From the IMG/VR virus record IMGVR_UViG_3300037231_000119, positions 98,447 to 162,446 of that record: a stretch of DNA of 64,000 nt. The stretch is one strand, 5' to 3'. Under the pieces are notes generated by a model. It ran no database searches. It had not been told where the DNA came from and worked only from the letters and a program-made list of their open reading frames with translations. A program made the position numbers and the translations under genes. The DNA is from a virus. Positions 16,827 through 25,153 of the stretch are shown here, in pieces; position 1 is the first letter of the stretch, and every line of letters starts with the position of its first letter.

Positions 16827-17658
16827 AATTGCGGCTGGATTCGCGGTTGTTTTGGCAGTTGTCCTTATCCCACTCGTATCGGTGTCCAAGGATAGTAGTC
16901 CAGAAGTGCTTACTTTGGATAAGAGCAACCTCCTAGTCCTTAATTCCGAAGTGAACGGTGATTCTGTAGGGCCGCTCATTACTAAGGCTCAGCAGATGGA
17001 CTCCACTTTAGGTCGTGGAAAACACATCCTTCTCTATCTCAATACGCCCGGTGGCAGCGTCTCTAGCGGTCTTGAGCTTATCGAGGCTATGAAGGGCCTT
17101 AGCCATCCTGTTGATACGGTTACATCTTTTGCGGCATCTATGGGCTGGCAGATCGCTCAGGGGCTAGATACCAGATATATCCTGCAGAGCGGTATCTTGA
17201 TGAGCCATCGTGCGGCTGGCGAATTTCAGGGATCTTTCGGCGGAACATCACCAAGCCAATTGGATCAAAGGATTCATCTGTGGGTTCAGATGACTAAAGA
17301 AATGGATATGCAAACGGTGAAGAGAACGAATGGTCGTCAAACACTCGAATCATACCAAAAAGCTTACGCGGAGGAGCTTTGGCTGACTTCTCAAGAGTCT
17401 ATTTCGGGTGGTTATGCCGATTCCATCGTGAGAGTTAAGTGCGGTGCCGATTTGTCAGGCACCTCGACACATTCAGTCGAATTCTTGGGAATGCAAATCC
17501 AGTATGAGCTTTCCGACTGCCCCATTAATACGGCGCCCATGAACGTAAAGGTCGGCGGATCCACCGTAATGAGTACGGAATACACTAAGGCGGTCAAGGC
17601 CCAATTCCTTTCCGGATATGAGATGAAAGCTTCTAAGCCACTCCCAATGAGTTACTGA
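16813..17658 (+). CDS. Exported ClpP/SppA-like serine protease
   Basis: Read from ATG 16813 (281 residues), the N-terminus MKLNKIAAGFAVVLAVVLI is a signal peptide or membrane anchor. An upstream ATG at 16783 would add ten residues. A ClpP-fold core follows: LYLNTPGGSVSSGLELIEAM, a catalytic-Ser segment SFAASMGWQIAQ and a catalytic-His segment MSHRAAGEF. A third acidic residue is plausible but not assigned. Family members cleave proteins or signal peptides. The predicted export to the membrane or periplasm is unusual for a phage and could target host envelope proteins or virion parts. Confidence 0.75.
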   Translation: MKLNKIAAGFAVVLAVVLIPLVSVSKDSSPEVLTLDKSNLLVLNSEVNGDSVGPLITKAQQMDSTLGRGKHILLYLNTPGGSVSSGLELIEAMKGLSHPVDTVTSFAASMGWQIAQGLDTRYILQSGILMSHRAAGEFQGSFGGTSPSQLDQRIHLWVQMTKEMDMQTVKRTNGRQTLESYQKAYAEELWLTSQESISGGYADSIVRVKCGADLSGTSTHSVEFLGMQIQYELSDCPINTAPMNVKVGGSTVMSTEYTKAVKAQFLSGYEMKASKPLPMSY

Positions 17659-17660
17659 AT

Positions 17661-17771
17661 ATGCAATTTCTATTTTTGTTAGGTTTTATTGGGTTAGCCG
17701 TGTTCGTACAGTATAAGATAAACAGCAGTAGATATCCCAATTCGTCTATATGGACACGGTTCTTTAAATAA
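17661..17771 (+). CDS. Small membrane protein (36 aa)
   Basis: ATG 17661 starts two bases after the protease stop. It encodes a single N-terminal hydrophobic helix (QFLFLLGFIGLAVFVQY) with a basic tail. Its stop overlaps the next start (TAATG). Function unknown; it may partner the exported protease. Confidence 0.45.
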   Translation: MQFLFLLGFIGLAVFVQYKINSSRYPNSSIWTRFFK

Positions 17772-18019
17772 TGCCCCTTATTGCCTATCCCTGCTCTTGC
17801 GGACTAGTAGCTAAAAAGTATGTTAAGGTGGCCAAGGATGCGGCTGCCTTCATAACTTGTTCGTGCGGTAAAGAGGCTAAGAGGGGATTTGGAAGCACAA
17901 GTTCGAACCATTTGGTAAAAATCGACAATGGGCTCATGGCAAGATCTATAGAAATCTCTCCCGATATCATGGAAGTGAATGACGAAAGATCCCAAAAAGA
18001 TTACAGTGAAGAGGATTGA
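17771..18019 (+). CDS. Zinc-ribbon protein (FmdB-like)
   Basis: This 82-residue protein has CSCG near the N-terminus (AYPCSCGLVAKKYVKV) and CSCGKEAKRGFG about 20 residues later, resembling small FmdB-type zinc ribbons. The C-terminus is acidic. Such proteins are common in phages with unclear regulatory roles. It lies in the TAATG-linked chain before the SbcC gene. Confidence 0.6.
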   Translation: MPLIAYPCSCGLVAKKYVKVAKDAAAFITCSCGKEAKRGFGSTSSNHLVKIDNGLMARSIEISPDIMEVNDERSQKDYSEED

Positions 18020-18044
18020 CAATAGAAGTTAGTTGGGGTATCGT
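18016..18044 (+). promoter_or_regulatory. Promoter for SbcC-like gene (leaderless)
   Basis: TTGACA (18016-18021), 17 nt, TATCGT (18039-18044), then 6 nt to ATG 18051. The -35 covers the stop region of the previous gene. No Shine-Dalgarno is present in front of the ATG, so transcription should start at or next to the start codon. Confidence 0.6.
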
Positions 18045-18050
18045 CTATTT

Positions 18051-20390
18051 ATGCTCACTCTAAAATCGCTCGAGTTTCAAAATATAGGCCTGTTCACAGA
18101 AGAGCCTCAAGTCATTGATTTCACTAAATTAAGTAACCTGAATCAACTTGAGGGGAAGAATAATAACACCGGAGGCTCTTCAGGAGCTGCCAAAAGCACC
18201 GTCTTACGGGTTCTCCCCTGGCTACTAGGTCTTGATGGCTTACCAACTACAGAACTACAGTCTAGGTCCACGAAAGACAATATCTGGGCCATAGGTGTGT
18301 TCGATCTCGATGGCCAAGTATTGAAGATAGAAAGAAATAAAAAACTATCTATTGATATTGACGGTCATATTACAACGGGGTCCTCTAAAATTACAGACGA
18401 GAAATTAGATGAAATATTGGGTATGCCAAGAAGTCTCTTCTCTAAGATTCTGCATAAGAAGCAGGGGGAGGGGGGTTTTTTTCTAAACATGAAAGGGGCG
18501 GATACATTCAAATTCCTAACCTCATGTCTCGGATTGGAAAAAGAACAAGCTAAGATCCTTACCCTGGATACTAAGCTTAAAGATCTTGAAAAACAGGAAA
18601 TTGCCCTTAAGTCCGCCTACGATTCCCATCAGTCCGCTCTGCAAGCCACTCAAAACGCTATTTCCTCTATTGGCCACCCTCCAGTACTAGATACTGGACC
18701 CAATTCAATCATTGATCTGTATAGACAGCATGTGGTCGCCAAAGAATCTCACGACTTTCTTAAAACCCTTCATAGACAAGAATTGACCGATCTGGAAATT
18801 GCAAGGCCCGTATACACCTCTATCCCATTCGACCGTTCAGCCATCCTCTTTACCGAGGGCGAGATTCGTAAAATTCAGGAAAAGATCTCTGAACTTAATA
18901 GGAGTGAAGAGGAGCGTCAGCTAGCCCTAAAGTCCAAAATATCGGATCTTCGCATTGAAGCCAGTAAGTTAGAGAATGCCGAACTTACTAGACAAAGTGA
19001 AGTTAGAGCTAAAATCCAGGAATTACAGATTTCAATCAGCAATATTAAGAATTCTGAACAATCTAGAATCTCTGACGTTAAGCATAAGATTTTATCCAAT
19101 CGTGGAGAGTATGCCAGATTAATGTCGTCCGTAGATACTGGCAATAAGGCTAAAGAACAAGCCTCCGCGCTAATGAAGGAACTTCAAAAAGTTCGTGCAT
19201 CTATGTGCCCAACGTGCGAACAAAGTTGGATTACCGATGCTGCCAAAATCAAGGAAGGTACGATCCTAACCGAGCTAGGGTTTCTCAAGAAGCAAGTTGT
19301 GACTGGAATGGAATCCCAGGAAGTTCTAAAAACTATCGATCTGGACCACGAACGACTACTTTTGGATAGTATACCGATCAATTCGCCCAAAATTGATCAC
19401 CTTAATATACAGATCGAGCAACTCAAGTCCCAAGAACTGTCGGTTCTCAATCCCGAACTTACTGGACTTAATGTACATATAAGCCATCTCAGAGTAGAAT
19501 CTCAACCACAAGTAGTCCCTGAAGTTCTAGAATATAAGCTCGAGATCGATTTTAAGACCTCTATTCTGAACAATCTTCGTAAGGATGAGGCAGATCACCA
19601 GTTTAAGATAAGTGCCGAACAACAACTTATGGTTGTTAATCACACCGAAAAACAAACCAAACTTAGGGAGTCTCATGAAGTTGCTATCAATTCTGCTAGG
19701 ACTAAAGAGAATCAGGCTCTCCAGGATCTCCAGGCTGCTCAGAATAAGGTTCGGTCTTTTGAAGAGGCGAAGTTAAGGTTTGACGAATCTCACGGAAAAC
19801 TCTCTATGCAATTAATTTTGCATAGGGATAAGTCCGACCTTACCCATAAAGAACTACTGGCTATTCAAGAAGAAATCGAGCTTGCCACTGAAGCTAAAAA
19901 GGTAATAAAATCATATCTTTCGTGTTCCTTCGAAGACGCCTTGGACGGTATTGGAGATGCGGCCACTAAAAGGATCCGGATTATTCCTAATACAGCTACT
20001 GCCACTATAGAATTTGAGGGATTGAAAGAAAATGCTGATGGAAAAGTAAAAGAAGAAATAAACGCCATGATTAGCATGAATGGGGAAATTGGAATCCCCA
20101 TTAGAACTCTTTGCGGAGGAGAGCGCTCGAGCGCAGATTTGTCCGTAGACCTTTCCGTTATCCAGTTTATAGAAGAGCGCACCGGTAAGGGCATAGACGT
20201 AATGCAGCTCGACGAGTGTTTTCTTGGGCAAGATACGGTTTGTATTCAGGAAGCTATTGAAATGATCAGATCTTACGCCACCGAAAAGAAGGTTATTCTG
20301 ATCGACCACAATCCAATTATCGCCCAAACCATAGAAAGTAAAATAACCGTTATTCGTGATGGACAAACCAGCAAAGTGGTGCAACAATAA
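18051..20390 (+). CDS. SbcC/Rad50-like SMC ATPase (T4 gp46-like)
   Basis: I chose ATG 18051 (779 residues, MLTLKSLEFQNIGLF). The N-terminal ATPase half has a Walker A-like segment (SSGAAKSTVLRVLPWLL). Long coiled coils flank a central CPTC zinc hook (ASMCPTCEQSW). The C-terminal half has a signature-like segment (IRTLCGGERSSADLSV) and Walker B (GIDVMQLDECFLG) plus an H-loop (ILIDHNPI). With the SbcD-like protein at 14797 it would form a DNA-end resection complex. P-loop Gly-Lys-Ser is degenerate (AAKST instead of GxGKS/T). Confidence 0.9.
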   Translation: MLTLKSLEFQNIGLFTEEPQVIDFTKLSNLNQLEGKNNNTGGSSGAAKSTVLRVLPWLLGLDGLPTTELQSRSTKDNIWAIGVFDLDGQVLKIERNKKLSIDIDGHITTGSSKITDEKLDEILGMPRSLFSKILHKKQGEGGFFLNMKGADTFKFLTSCLGLEKEQAKILTLDTKLKDLEKQEIALKSAYDSHQSALQATQNAISSIGHPPVLDTGPNSIIDLYRQHVVAKESHDFLKTLHRQELTDLEIARPVYTSIPFDRSAILFTEGEIRKIQEKISELNRSEEERQLALKSKISDLRIEASKLENAELTRQSEVRAKIQELQISISNIKNSEQSRISDVKHKILSNRGEYARLMSSVDTGNKAKEQASALMKELQKVRASMCPTCEQSWITDAAKIKEGTILTELGFLKKQVVTGMESQEVLKTIDLDHERLLLDSIPINSPKIDHLNIQIEQLKSQELSVLNPELTGLNVHISHLRVESQPQVVPEVLEYKLEIDFKTSILNNLRKDEADHQFKISAEQQLMVVNHTEKQTKLRESHEVAINSARTKENQALQDLQAAQNKVRSFEEAKLRFDESHGKLSMQLILHRDKSDLTHKELLAIQEEIELATEAKKVIKSYLSCSFEDALDGIGDAATKRIRIIPNTATATIEFEGLKENADGKVKEEINAMISMNGEIGIPIRTLCGGERSSADLSVDLSVIQFIEERTGKGIDVMQLDECFLGQDTVCIQEAIEMIRSYATEKKVILIDHNPIIAQTIESKITVIRDGQTSKVVQQ

Positions 20391-20394
20391 AACT

Positions 20395-20817
20395 ATGAAT
20401 AAGACAATCCTACTCGAACTCACGGAAAAAGAAGCAGAAGTAGTAAGGAATGCGATTGAAAGAGAGGTTCATTATTGGGATAAGTTCGATCGTAGAGATG
20501 TTAGTGGAATCCTTATAGAAAATACTGTTAATTCTTGCAGATCAATCCAAGATAAGATAGTATTGGCTTCGGAACCATCAAAACATGTCTTGATTAACAA
20601 AAAGGACTTCTTTAATATAATGTCTATTGCCAAAGGCGAGTATCTATATCTGAACGGCAACATTCATATTTCTGGAGAAAAGATCGAAGAAAAGTATTTA
20701 GTTCATATTTCTATTGCAAATGCGGTAATCGTGTGGTTAAATAATAGTAGATTGCTTAAGAAACTTGCCGTATTTGACTATACGGATCATAGCTGCGACT
20801 ATGAGGAAATGGAATAA
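20395..20817 (+). CDS. Hypothetical protein (140 aa)
   Basis: I start it at ATG 20395 (MNKTILLELTEKEAEVV), four bases after the SbcC-like stop, instead of an upstream ATG inside that gene. The N-terminal helix with LELTEKEAEVVRNAIERE is a pattern frequent in small phage proteins. The rest is mixed alpha/beta. Function unknown. Confidence 0.55.
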   Translation: MNKTILLELTEKEAEVVRNAIEREVHYWDKFDRRDVSGILIENTVNSCRSIQDKIVLASEPSKHVLINKKDFFNIMSIAKGEYLYLNGNIHISGEKIEEKYLVHISIANAVIVWLNNSRLLKKLAVFDYTDHSCDYEEME

Positions 20818-20818
20818 T

Positions 20819-21172
20819 ATGTTTGTATTTGGAAAGAAAAAGAGAACTACGAAAGAAATACTAAGCGACTACTTTATCATTACTAAGGAGGACGCCAAAA
20901 ATCTTTTCGAGGGTAAAGTCCTACTAAACAAAGAATACGATTTCGATAATCTTTATGCCTATAATGTAAAGAGCCTTGTTGAGAAAAATAACGAAATCTT
21001 GCTTACGTTATGCAAAGATAACTTGGTGGGCGAGATTCGATTTTGTGAAAATCTTGATGGAAACGAAAAATCGGAAGGCACTTACAGATTTTCACAAATT
21101 GTGAACGGTCGAGTAGTAGCCGCTCTAAAGAAAAATGAATTGCTGTTTACGGCAGATAAATTAGGAGAATAA
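20819..21172 (+). CDS. Hypothetical protein (117 aa)
   Basis: ATG 20819 follows directly after the previous stop ([19 protein letters not shown]). The protein is charged and looks alpha/beta with no visible active site. It is spaced tightly in an operon with the next gene (ATG 21174 after TAGGAG). Function unknown. Confidence 0.55.
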   Translation: MFVFGKKKRTTKEILSDYFIITKEDAKNLFEGKVLLNKEYDFDNLYAYNVKSLVEKNNEILLTLCKDNLVGEIRFCENLDGNEKSEGTYRFSQIVNGRVVAALKKNELLFTADKLGE

Positions 21173-21173
21173 T

Positions 21174-21386
21174 ATGTTTGATACGCATAAGTTGAATGAA
21201 ACGGGATTTGAAGCAGTTAAGAATTTTAAGACTTTGATGTCCAAAGCGGTCCAAGAAGCGTTGACCTATCTGCCAGAAGGTCGAGAACGATCCGTTTTCG
21301 TCACCAAACTGGAAGAGGCGATGTTTTTCGGTACGAAGGCGATTGCGTCTAAGCCAGAAAACCACACTGAAATCACTAAGTACTAA
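21174..21386 (+). CDS. Small conserved-type phage protein (70 aa)
   Basis: It starts at ATG 21174 behind TTAGGAGAATA. The sequence ([18 protein letters not shown]-like segment, here [18 protein letters not shown]) resembles the small Acb1/Acb2-type phage family with LxEAxMWA helices, but I cannot confirm this by eye. If correct it would sequester cyclic nucleotides to block host CBASS or Thoeris signalling. Otherwise it is a small helical protein of unknown function. Confidence 0.5.
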   Translation: MFDTHKLNETGFEAVKNFKTLMSKAVQEALTYLPEGRERSVFVTKLEEAMFFGTKAIASKPENHTEITKY

Positions 21387-21397
21387 AGGAGAATTAA

Positions 21398-21700
21398 ATG
21401 GGACGACCTAAGAAAGAGCCATTGACCGAGAATCAGAAACTTGCCAAACGGATCGGCCCAGATGCCGAAGACGTTCTTAAGGAACTCGAGGCCATGGATG
21501 TTGCTGACCTTAACAAACGGATCGCAGTTTCAAATACTGCAATTTCTGACACCAAAGCTGAGCTTAACGAGAATGCTGAATATACTCAAGCTAAAGAAGA
21601 CGTGAAACTCCTCAGTTCAGGATTCCGAGAAGTAAAGACTCGCCAGAATGCTATCATTGCGGTCTGCGTTCAACTTCGTAAGGATAAGGGCATTACTTGA
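21398..21700 (+). CDS. Hypothetical helical protein (100 aa)
   Basis: It follows an AAAGGAGAA ribosome binding site at ATG 21398. The N-terminus MGRPKKEPLTENQKLAK is basic and AT-hook-like; the rest is a coiled coil (DLNKRIAVSNTAISDTKAEL). It overlaps the DHFR start by four bases. Role unknown; DNA contact is possible from the GRPKK motif. Confidence 0.55.
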   Translation: MGRPKKEPLTENQKLAKRIGPDAEDVLKELEAMDVADLNKRIAVSNTAISDTKAELNENAEYTQAKEDVKLLSSGFREVKTRQNAIIAVCVQLRKDKGIT

Positions 21701-22200
21701 TCTCCATCATAGCCTGCATGACTCAAGGCGGAGTCATTGGATCTGGCAACGCACTTCCTTGGGATCTTCCTGAGGATATGAAGCGGTTCAGGGAACTAAC
21801 TACTGGGCATCCAGTAATTATGGGCCGTAAGACTCACGAATCTATTGGGCATGTTCTTCCTAATAGAACAAATATCGTGGTCTCCAGGATTGGATATGTA
21901 GCTAAAGAGGGATTATATAATAGGGATAAGCTAGGCCCATTAGACATAAATATGGCCCTAGAAATAGCTAAGGAATCGCCTGGATCAGAAGAGATTTTCA
22001 TTATCGGCGGTGGCGAAATTTACAGTCAAATCATTGATTTGGTTGACAAACTATATCTGACTATCATAAATAGGGACATACCGGGAGATACCTATTTTCC
22101 GGAAATTGACTACAGCCAGTTTGATATGCAAATGAAGGGATGTTTCTGGAATAGGGATTTCGAATATTATTTTTTAACTTTGGAAAGGAAAAAGTCATGA
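21697..22200 (+). CDS. Dihydrofolate reductase
   Basis: This 167-residue protein has the full DHFR pattern: ISIIACMTQGGVIGSGNALPW, then LPEDMKRFRELT with the catalytic acid, HPVIMGRKTHESIG, NRTNIVVSR and IFIIGGGEIYSQ. It reduces dihydrofolate to tetrahydrofolate with NADPH and supports thymidylate synthesis for phage DNA. It begins with TTG at 21697, overlapping the previous gene by four bases, and its length is normal for bacterial DHFR. Confidence 0.92.
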   Translation: MISIIACMTQGGVIGSGNALPWDLPEDMKRFRELTTGHPVIMGRKTHESIGHVLPNRTNIVVSRIGYVAKEGLYNRDKLGPLDINMALEIAKESPGSEEIFIIGGGEIYSQIIDLVDKLYLTIINRDIPGDTYFPEIDYSQFDMQMKGCFWNRDFEYYFLTLERKKS

Positions 22201-22487
22201 AAAGTAGAGATTTTTGTTACTGGCTTCAGGGATGGTTTGAGCTAAACGGCACAGTTGATCATAGAGACGGGGCAACGCCCGAGACGATGGCCATGATTAA
22301 GAACCACCTCGCCATGGTCTTTAAACACGACATTGATCCCTCAAATGGGGATAAGAAACACAATGAGGAACTGTCTGAGATTCATAAGGGACAAGTTCAT
22401 ATTCCTCGGCCTGACGGGGCTGGCGGGAGTGGCAATCCTGGTGACCGACTTGTATCGCTAAATCCGACGCAAATACTTAATTGCTAG
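22197..22487 (+). CDS. Conserved phage protein (96 aa)
   Basis: ATGA overlap with DHFR at 22197. The protein contains RDFCYWLQGWFEL and ETMAMIKNHLAMVFKHDID, a pattern common to small phage proteins of unknown function. The C-terminus is rich in Gly and Pro (GAGGSGNPGD). No enzymatic motif is visible. Confidence 0.55.
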   Translation: MKSRDFCYWLQGWFELNGTVDHRDGATPETMAMIKNHLAMVFKHDIDPSNGDKKHNEELSEIHKGQVHIPRPDGAGGSGNPGDRLVSLNPTQILNC

Positions 22488-22494
22488 GACCCCC

Positions 22495-22839
22495 ATGACC
22501 GAAATTACCTTAAAAGAAGTAGAGGTTTCCAAAATCAACCTTAAACCGGGCGATATTCTTGGAGTTACCATTAAGGACGACGATATTAACTCTATCAAGC
22601 TAGAAGAACTCAGAAACAGATTTCAGGAACTATTCCCTTATAATCAGGTTCTTATGTTCGGCGTAGGTCCCGAAAATGAAGTTAGATTTTCAGTTATTGG
22701 TTCTCCTACAAAGAATATTGGATGTGGAACTCAATCCTACTGTTCTGACTGCAGTTGCGGTAAAAAGGAACGAAACGAAGCGACGGATCAGTTGACTGCC
22801 GAAACAGAGAAATTGGACTTATATAAAAATGATTTCTGA
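22495..22839 (+). CDS. Hypothetical protein with Cys-rich C-terminus
   Basis: It starts at ATG 22495 and is 114 residues long. The first 80 residues look alpha/beta (LKPGDILGVTIKDDD). A cysteine cluster follows (IGCGTQSYCSDCSCGKK), perhaps binding a metal. The 3' end overlaps the resolvase gene by 11 bases. Function unknown. Confidence 0.55.
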   Translation: MTEITLKEVEVSKINLKPGDILGVTIKDDDINSIKLEELRNRFQELFPYNQVLMFGVGPENEVRFSVIGSPTKNIGCGTQSYCSDCSCGKKERNEATDQLTAETEKLDLYKNDF

Positions 22840-23494
22840 ACGTATTCTTTCAATCGATCTCAGCTCAAAAACAGGCTGGGCCTCTATGGTCAGTTCTGAT
22901 TCTGGGATCGTATTGGAAGAATACGGTACGCTTCCTCAAATACATAAGCCCGATGGCTATTATCCCGCCGACTACGTTTTATGGGCCCATGCGGTCTTTG
23001 AGGAAATTGAGAAATTGATCTTAAGGTTCAAACCCACCATATTGGCCATCGAAGAGACCGTTGGAGGAAGTAAATCGGTATATAGCCAGAAGTTTCTCGA
23101 ATGGTCGCATTTTTTACTTGCTTCTTATATAAAAAACACGAATACTAAGGCTGTGTACTTATTGACAGGTGCTTGGAGAAGCGAAGTGGGCTGTAAGATG
23201 ACCAAAGAAGAGTCGCTGCATAATAAGGAAGTTAAAAAGTACAAAGAAAGTAACAATACCAAGATAGCCCGTGATATAAACGGTAAACGTATAGGCAAAC
23301 TGACAAAGAAGCACATTAACGTTAGACGAGCAAATGAAATTTTTGGCCCTTTCTTGAAAGAGCCGCTTAGGAAAAAAGACGAAGATCAGGCGGACGCCCT
23401 TTTACTTGGATTTGCGTTGCATTTACGCAGACTTAAGGGTAATGATAAATCTGAAGAAGTTAGCATGGAAGATATTATTAAGGATTCAATATGA
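22829..23494 (+). CDS. RuvC-like Holliday junction resolvase
   Basis: This 221-residue protein has an RNase H-fold with RILSIDLSSKTGWA near the N-terminus, LAIEETVGG in the middle and KKDEDQADALLLGFAL near the C-terminus. These supply the Asp, Glu and Asp-Asp residues expected at a RuvC-type two-metal site. It would cut branched recombination intermediates before packaging. Basic insertions lie between about 130 and 165. The next gene overlaps by ATGA. Confidence 0.82.
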   Translation: MISERILSIDLSSKTGWASMVSSDSGIVLEEYGTLPQIHKPDGYYPADYVLWAHAVFEEIEKLILRFKPTILAIEETVGGSKSVYSQKFLEWSHFLLASYIKNTNTKAVYLLTGAWRSEVGCKMTKEESLHNKEVKKYKESNNTKIARDINGKRIGKLTKKHINVRRANEIFGPFLKEPLRKKDEDQADALLLGFALHLRRLKGNDKSEEVSMEDIIKDSI

Positions 23495-24357
23495 GCGATT
23501 TCTGGAATAAAAAAGCTACTCCGCAGCCAAAGCCATGGGAAGCCCCTGCGGTTCAGGCCCCTGCTCAAGAAGTTATTCTGGATGAAGAGGCCATGTCCGA
23601 ACTCCAGGAAGATCCGGAATTGGACATATTTCAGGAAGAGGAAGATGACACTTTTGAAATAATGAGTGACGCCGGACTTCGTTTAGAACAGGGAAGGCTC
23701 TACCAGATGATTCTGCAGCATGATCTTTTTGGGGTGACCGATGCTGATCCAAAAGCCATTCGTAATGTCCAACGGGAGATTCGTAAGTTCGTAAGAGAAC
23801 GAATGGAAATAATGCTTGGTATTAGGCAAGAGCAGGCTATCCAGGAAACTATCGTATCTTCCCCCTTTAATGATCTGGAAGTAACGGTCCTTAAGATGTT
23901 GGCCGATAAGATGTCTAAGGGGCAAACTAGTCAAAGTCAGCCTCCCACTCCAGCCCCAGTTCCTGTAGCGCCCAAAAAGGACGGTATTTCTTCCATTAGT
24001 GGTCAGCTTAGGCCCAATACGAATCCAGCCCCTATTGGTAAACCACTCTCTAAGACCGGCAAGGTTATTCCCAAAGCGACCGTTCCAGCTAAACCAGCCG
24101 CCAAGCCAGTTCAAACCAAGAGCGCCCTTAAGCCTGACGAATCGGTCCTTCAGAAACCAGTGGAAGAAATGACTCAGGAAGAGCTTGCGGCTTATGAGGC
24201 AGCAGCTTTTGAGAGAAGGTCTAAAAATAAGGCAGCAATGCCAAATAACTTAGTTCCGCATCCAACACCACAGGCGCTAGAAATGCTCTACGCTTCACAA
24301 GTTCAACAAGTGTCCTCAGGCCCATTGGGCAACCTATTAGCATTAACCAGTCGATAA
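23491..24357 (+). CDS. Hypothetical protein, proline/lysine-rich middle
   Basis: This 288-residue protein starts at ATG 23491. A short N-terminal part has proline-rich segments (PQPKPWEAPAVQAPAQ), a helical core lies at about 65-130, and a long low-complexity Pro/Ala/Lys stretch follows from about 145 to 225. This suggests a scaffold or recruitment protein with a disordered linker. It lies between the resolvase and another linker-rich gene. Function unknown. Confidence 0.6.
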   Translation: MSDFWNKKATPQPKPWEAPAVQAPAQEVILDEEAMSELQEDPELDIFQEEEDDTFEIMSDAGLRLEQGRLYQMILQHDLFGVTDADPKAIRNVQREIRKFVRERMEIMLGIRQEQAIQETIVSSPFNDLEVTVLKMLADKMSKGQTSQSQPPTPAPVPVAPKKDGISSISGQLRPNTNPAPIGKPLSKTGKVIPKATVPAKPAAKPVQTKSALKPDESVLQKPVEEMTQEELAAYEAAAFERRSKNKAAMPNNLVPHPTPQALEMLYASQVQQVSSGPLGNLLALTSR

Positions 24358-24372
24358 ACAAGGAGATAGTAA

Positions 24373-25071
24373 ATGTCAGAAGATAAACGTACCGCAACTC
24401 AAAAGATCGAAGACCTAGAGAAGGTCGTAACCATGCTTTACCAAAGCACCTCACAGATCAAAAACGCTGTTGAGAATTTGCTAAAGAGTCAGGCTGAGAT
24501 GGGATTAGTTAGAGATGCGTTGAAATTACTCAACAAGAAGACTGAGGCCATTATTCAGGCTGCGGCACCAGAGACCGGTATCACAGTTGCCGCAGTGTCT
24601 AATCTGGTCATCGCCATGAATGTTGAGGATCTCAAGGCTCAGGTCGCGGGTTATGTCGCTTCTGGTCATCTCGCCCCAACTGATGAAGTCGCCGATAATA
24701 CCTATTTGGTCTGCGAAGAGTATAATGCTGACGGCACCGTCGCGAATCCTCGTATCCAGTTCCGCCTTGATTCACAAGATCAAGAGACTGGAGAGCTTCT
24801 TAAGGGCAAGAAGGTCGGAGACGCAGTTTCCTTTGGCGAGAACAAGTTCTCAGCTAAGATCCTGGAACTCTACACCCTTACTGAACCTAAGGCTCCGGAA
24901 GCTTCTGAAGCTCCCGCAGCGGAGACTCCTCCTGCTGAGACGACCGAAGCTCCCGCTGCTGCACCTGCCGAGGCCGCTCCCGCTCCAGAAACGATCTCTC
25001 CTCCTACTGAAAGTCCAGTAGTTGTGTTCGTTCCTTCCGAGCCAGGCAATATGGTTACGGCTGCTAGCTAA
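24373..25071 (+). CDS. Hypothetical protein with Ala/Pro/Glu-rich tail
   Basis: It starts at ATG 24373 behind AAGGAGATAG. The N-terminal 60 residues form a predicted coiled coil (IEDLEKVVTMLYQSTSQI), a small folded domain follows (about 75-165, including NTYLVCEEYNADGTV), and the C-terminal 65 residues are an Ala/Pro/Glu-rich repetitive tail. Function unknown; 232 residues. Confidence 0.6.
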   Translation: MSEDKRTATQKIEDLEKVVTMLYQSTSQIKNAVENLLKSQAEMGLVRDALKLLNKKTEAIIQAAAPETGITVAAVSNLVIAMNVEDLKAQVAGYVASGHLAPTDEVADNTYLVCEEYNADGTVANPRIQFRLDSQDQETGELLKGKKVGDAVSFGENKFSAKILELYTLTEPKAPEASEAPAAETPPAETTEAPAAAPAEAAPAPETISPPTESPVVVFVPSEPGNMVTAAS

Positions 25072-25103
25072 TTTCGCCATGTGTATGGTGTGAAGGTATC
25101 TGA

Positions 25104-25130
25104 GTTACTGGCTCCTTTGGGGCTGGTAAC
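25104..25130 (+). promoter_or_regulatory. 12-bp hairpin before exonuclease gene
   Basis: GTTACTGGCTCC pairs with GGGGCTGGTAAC across a TTT loop (three G-U wobbles). No T run follows, so it is more likely an RNA element that affects processing or translation of the gene at 25154 than a terminator. Confidence 0.5.
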
Positions 25131-25153
25131 TTATGATAACTAAAGGATTTTTA

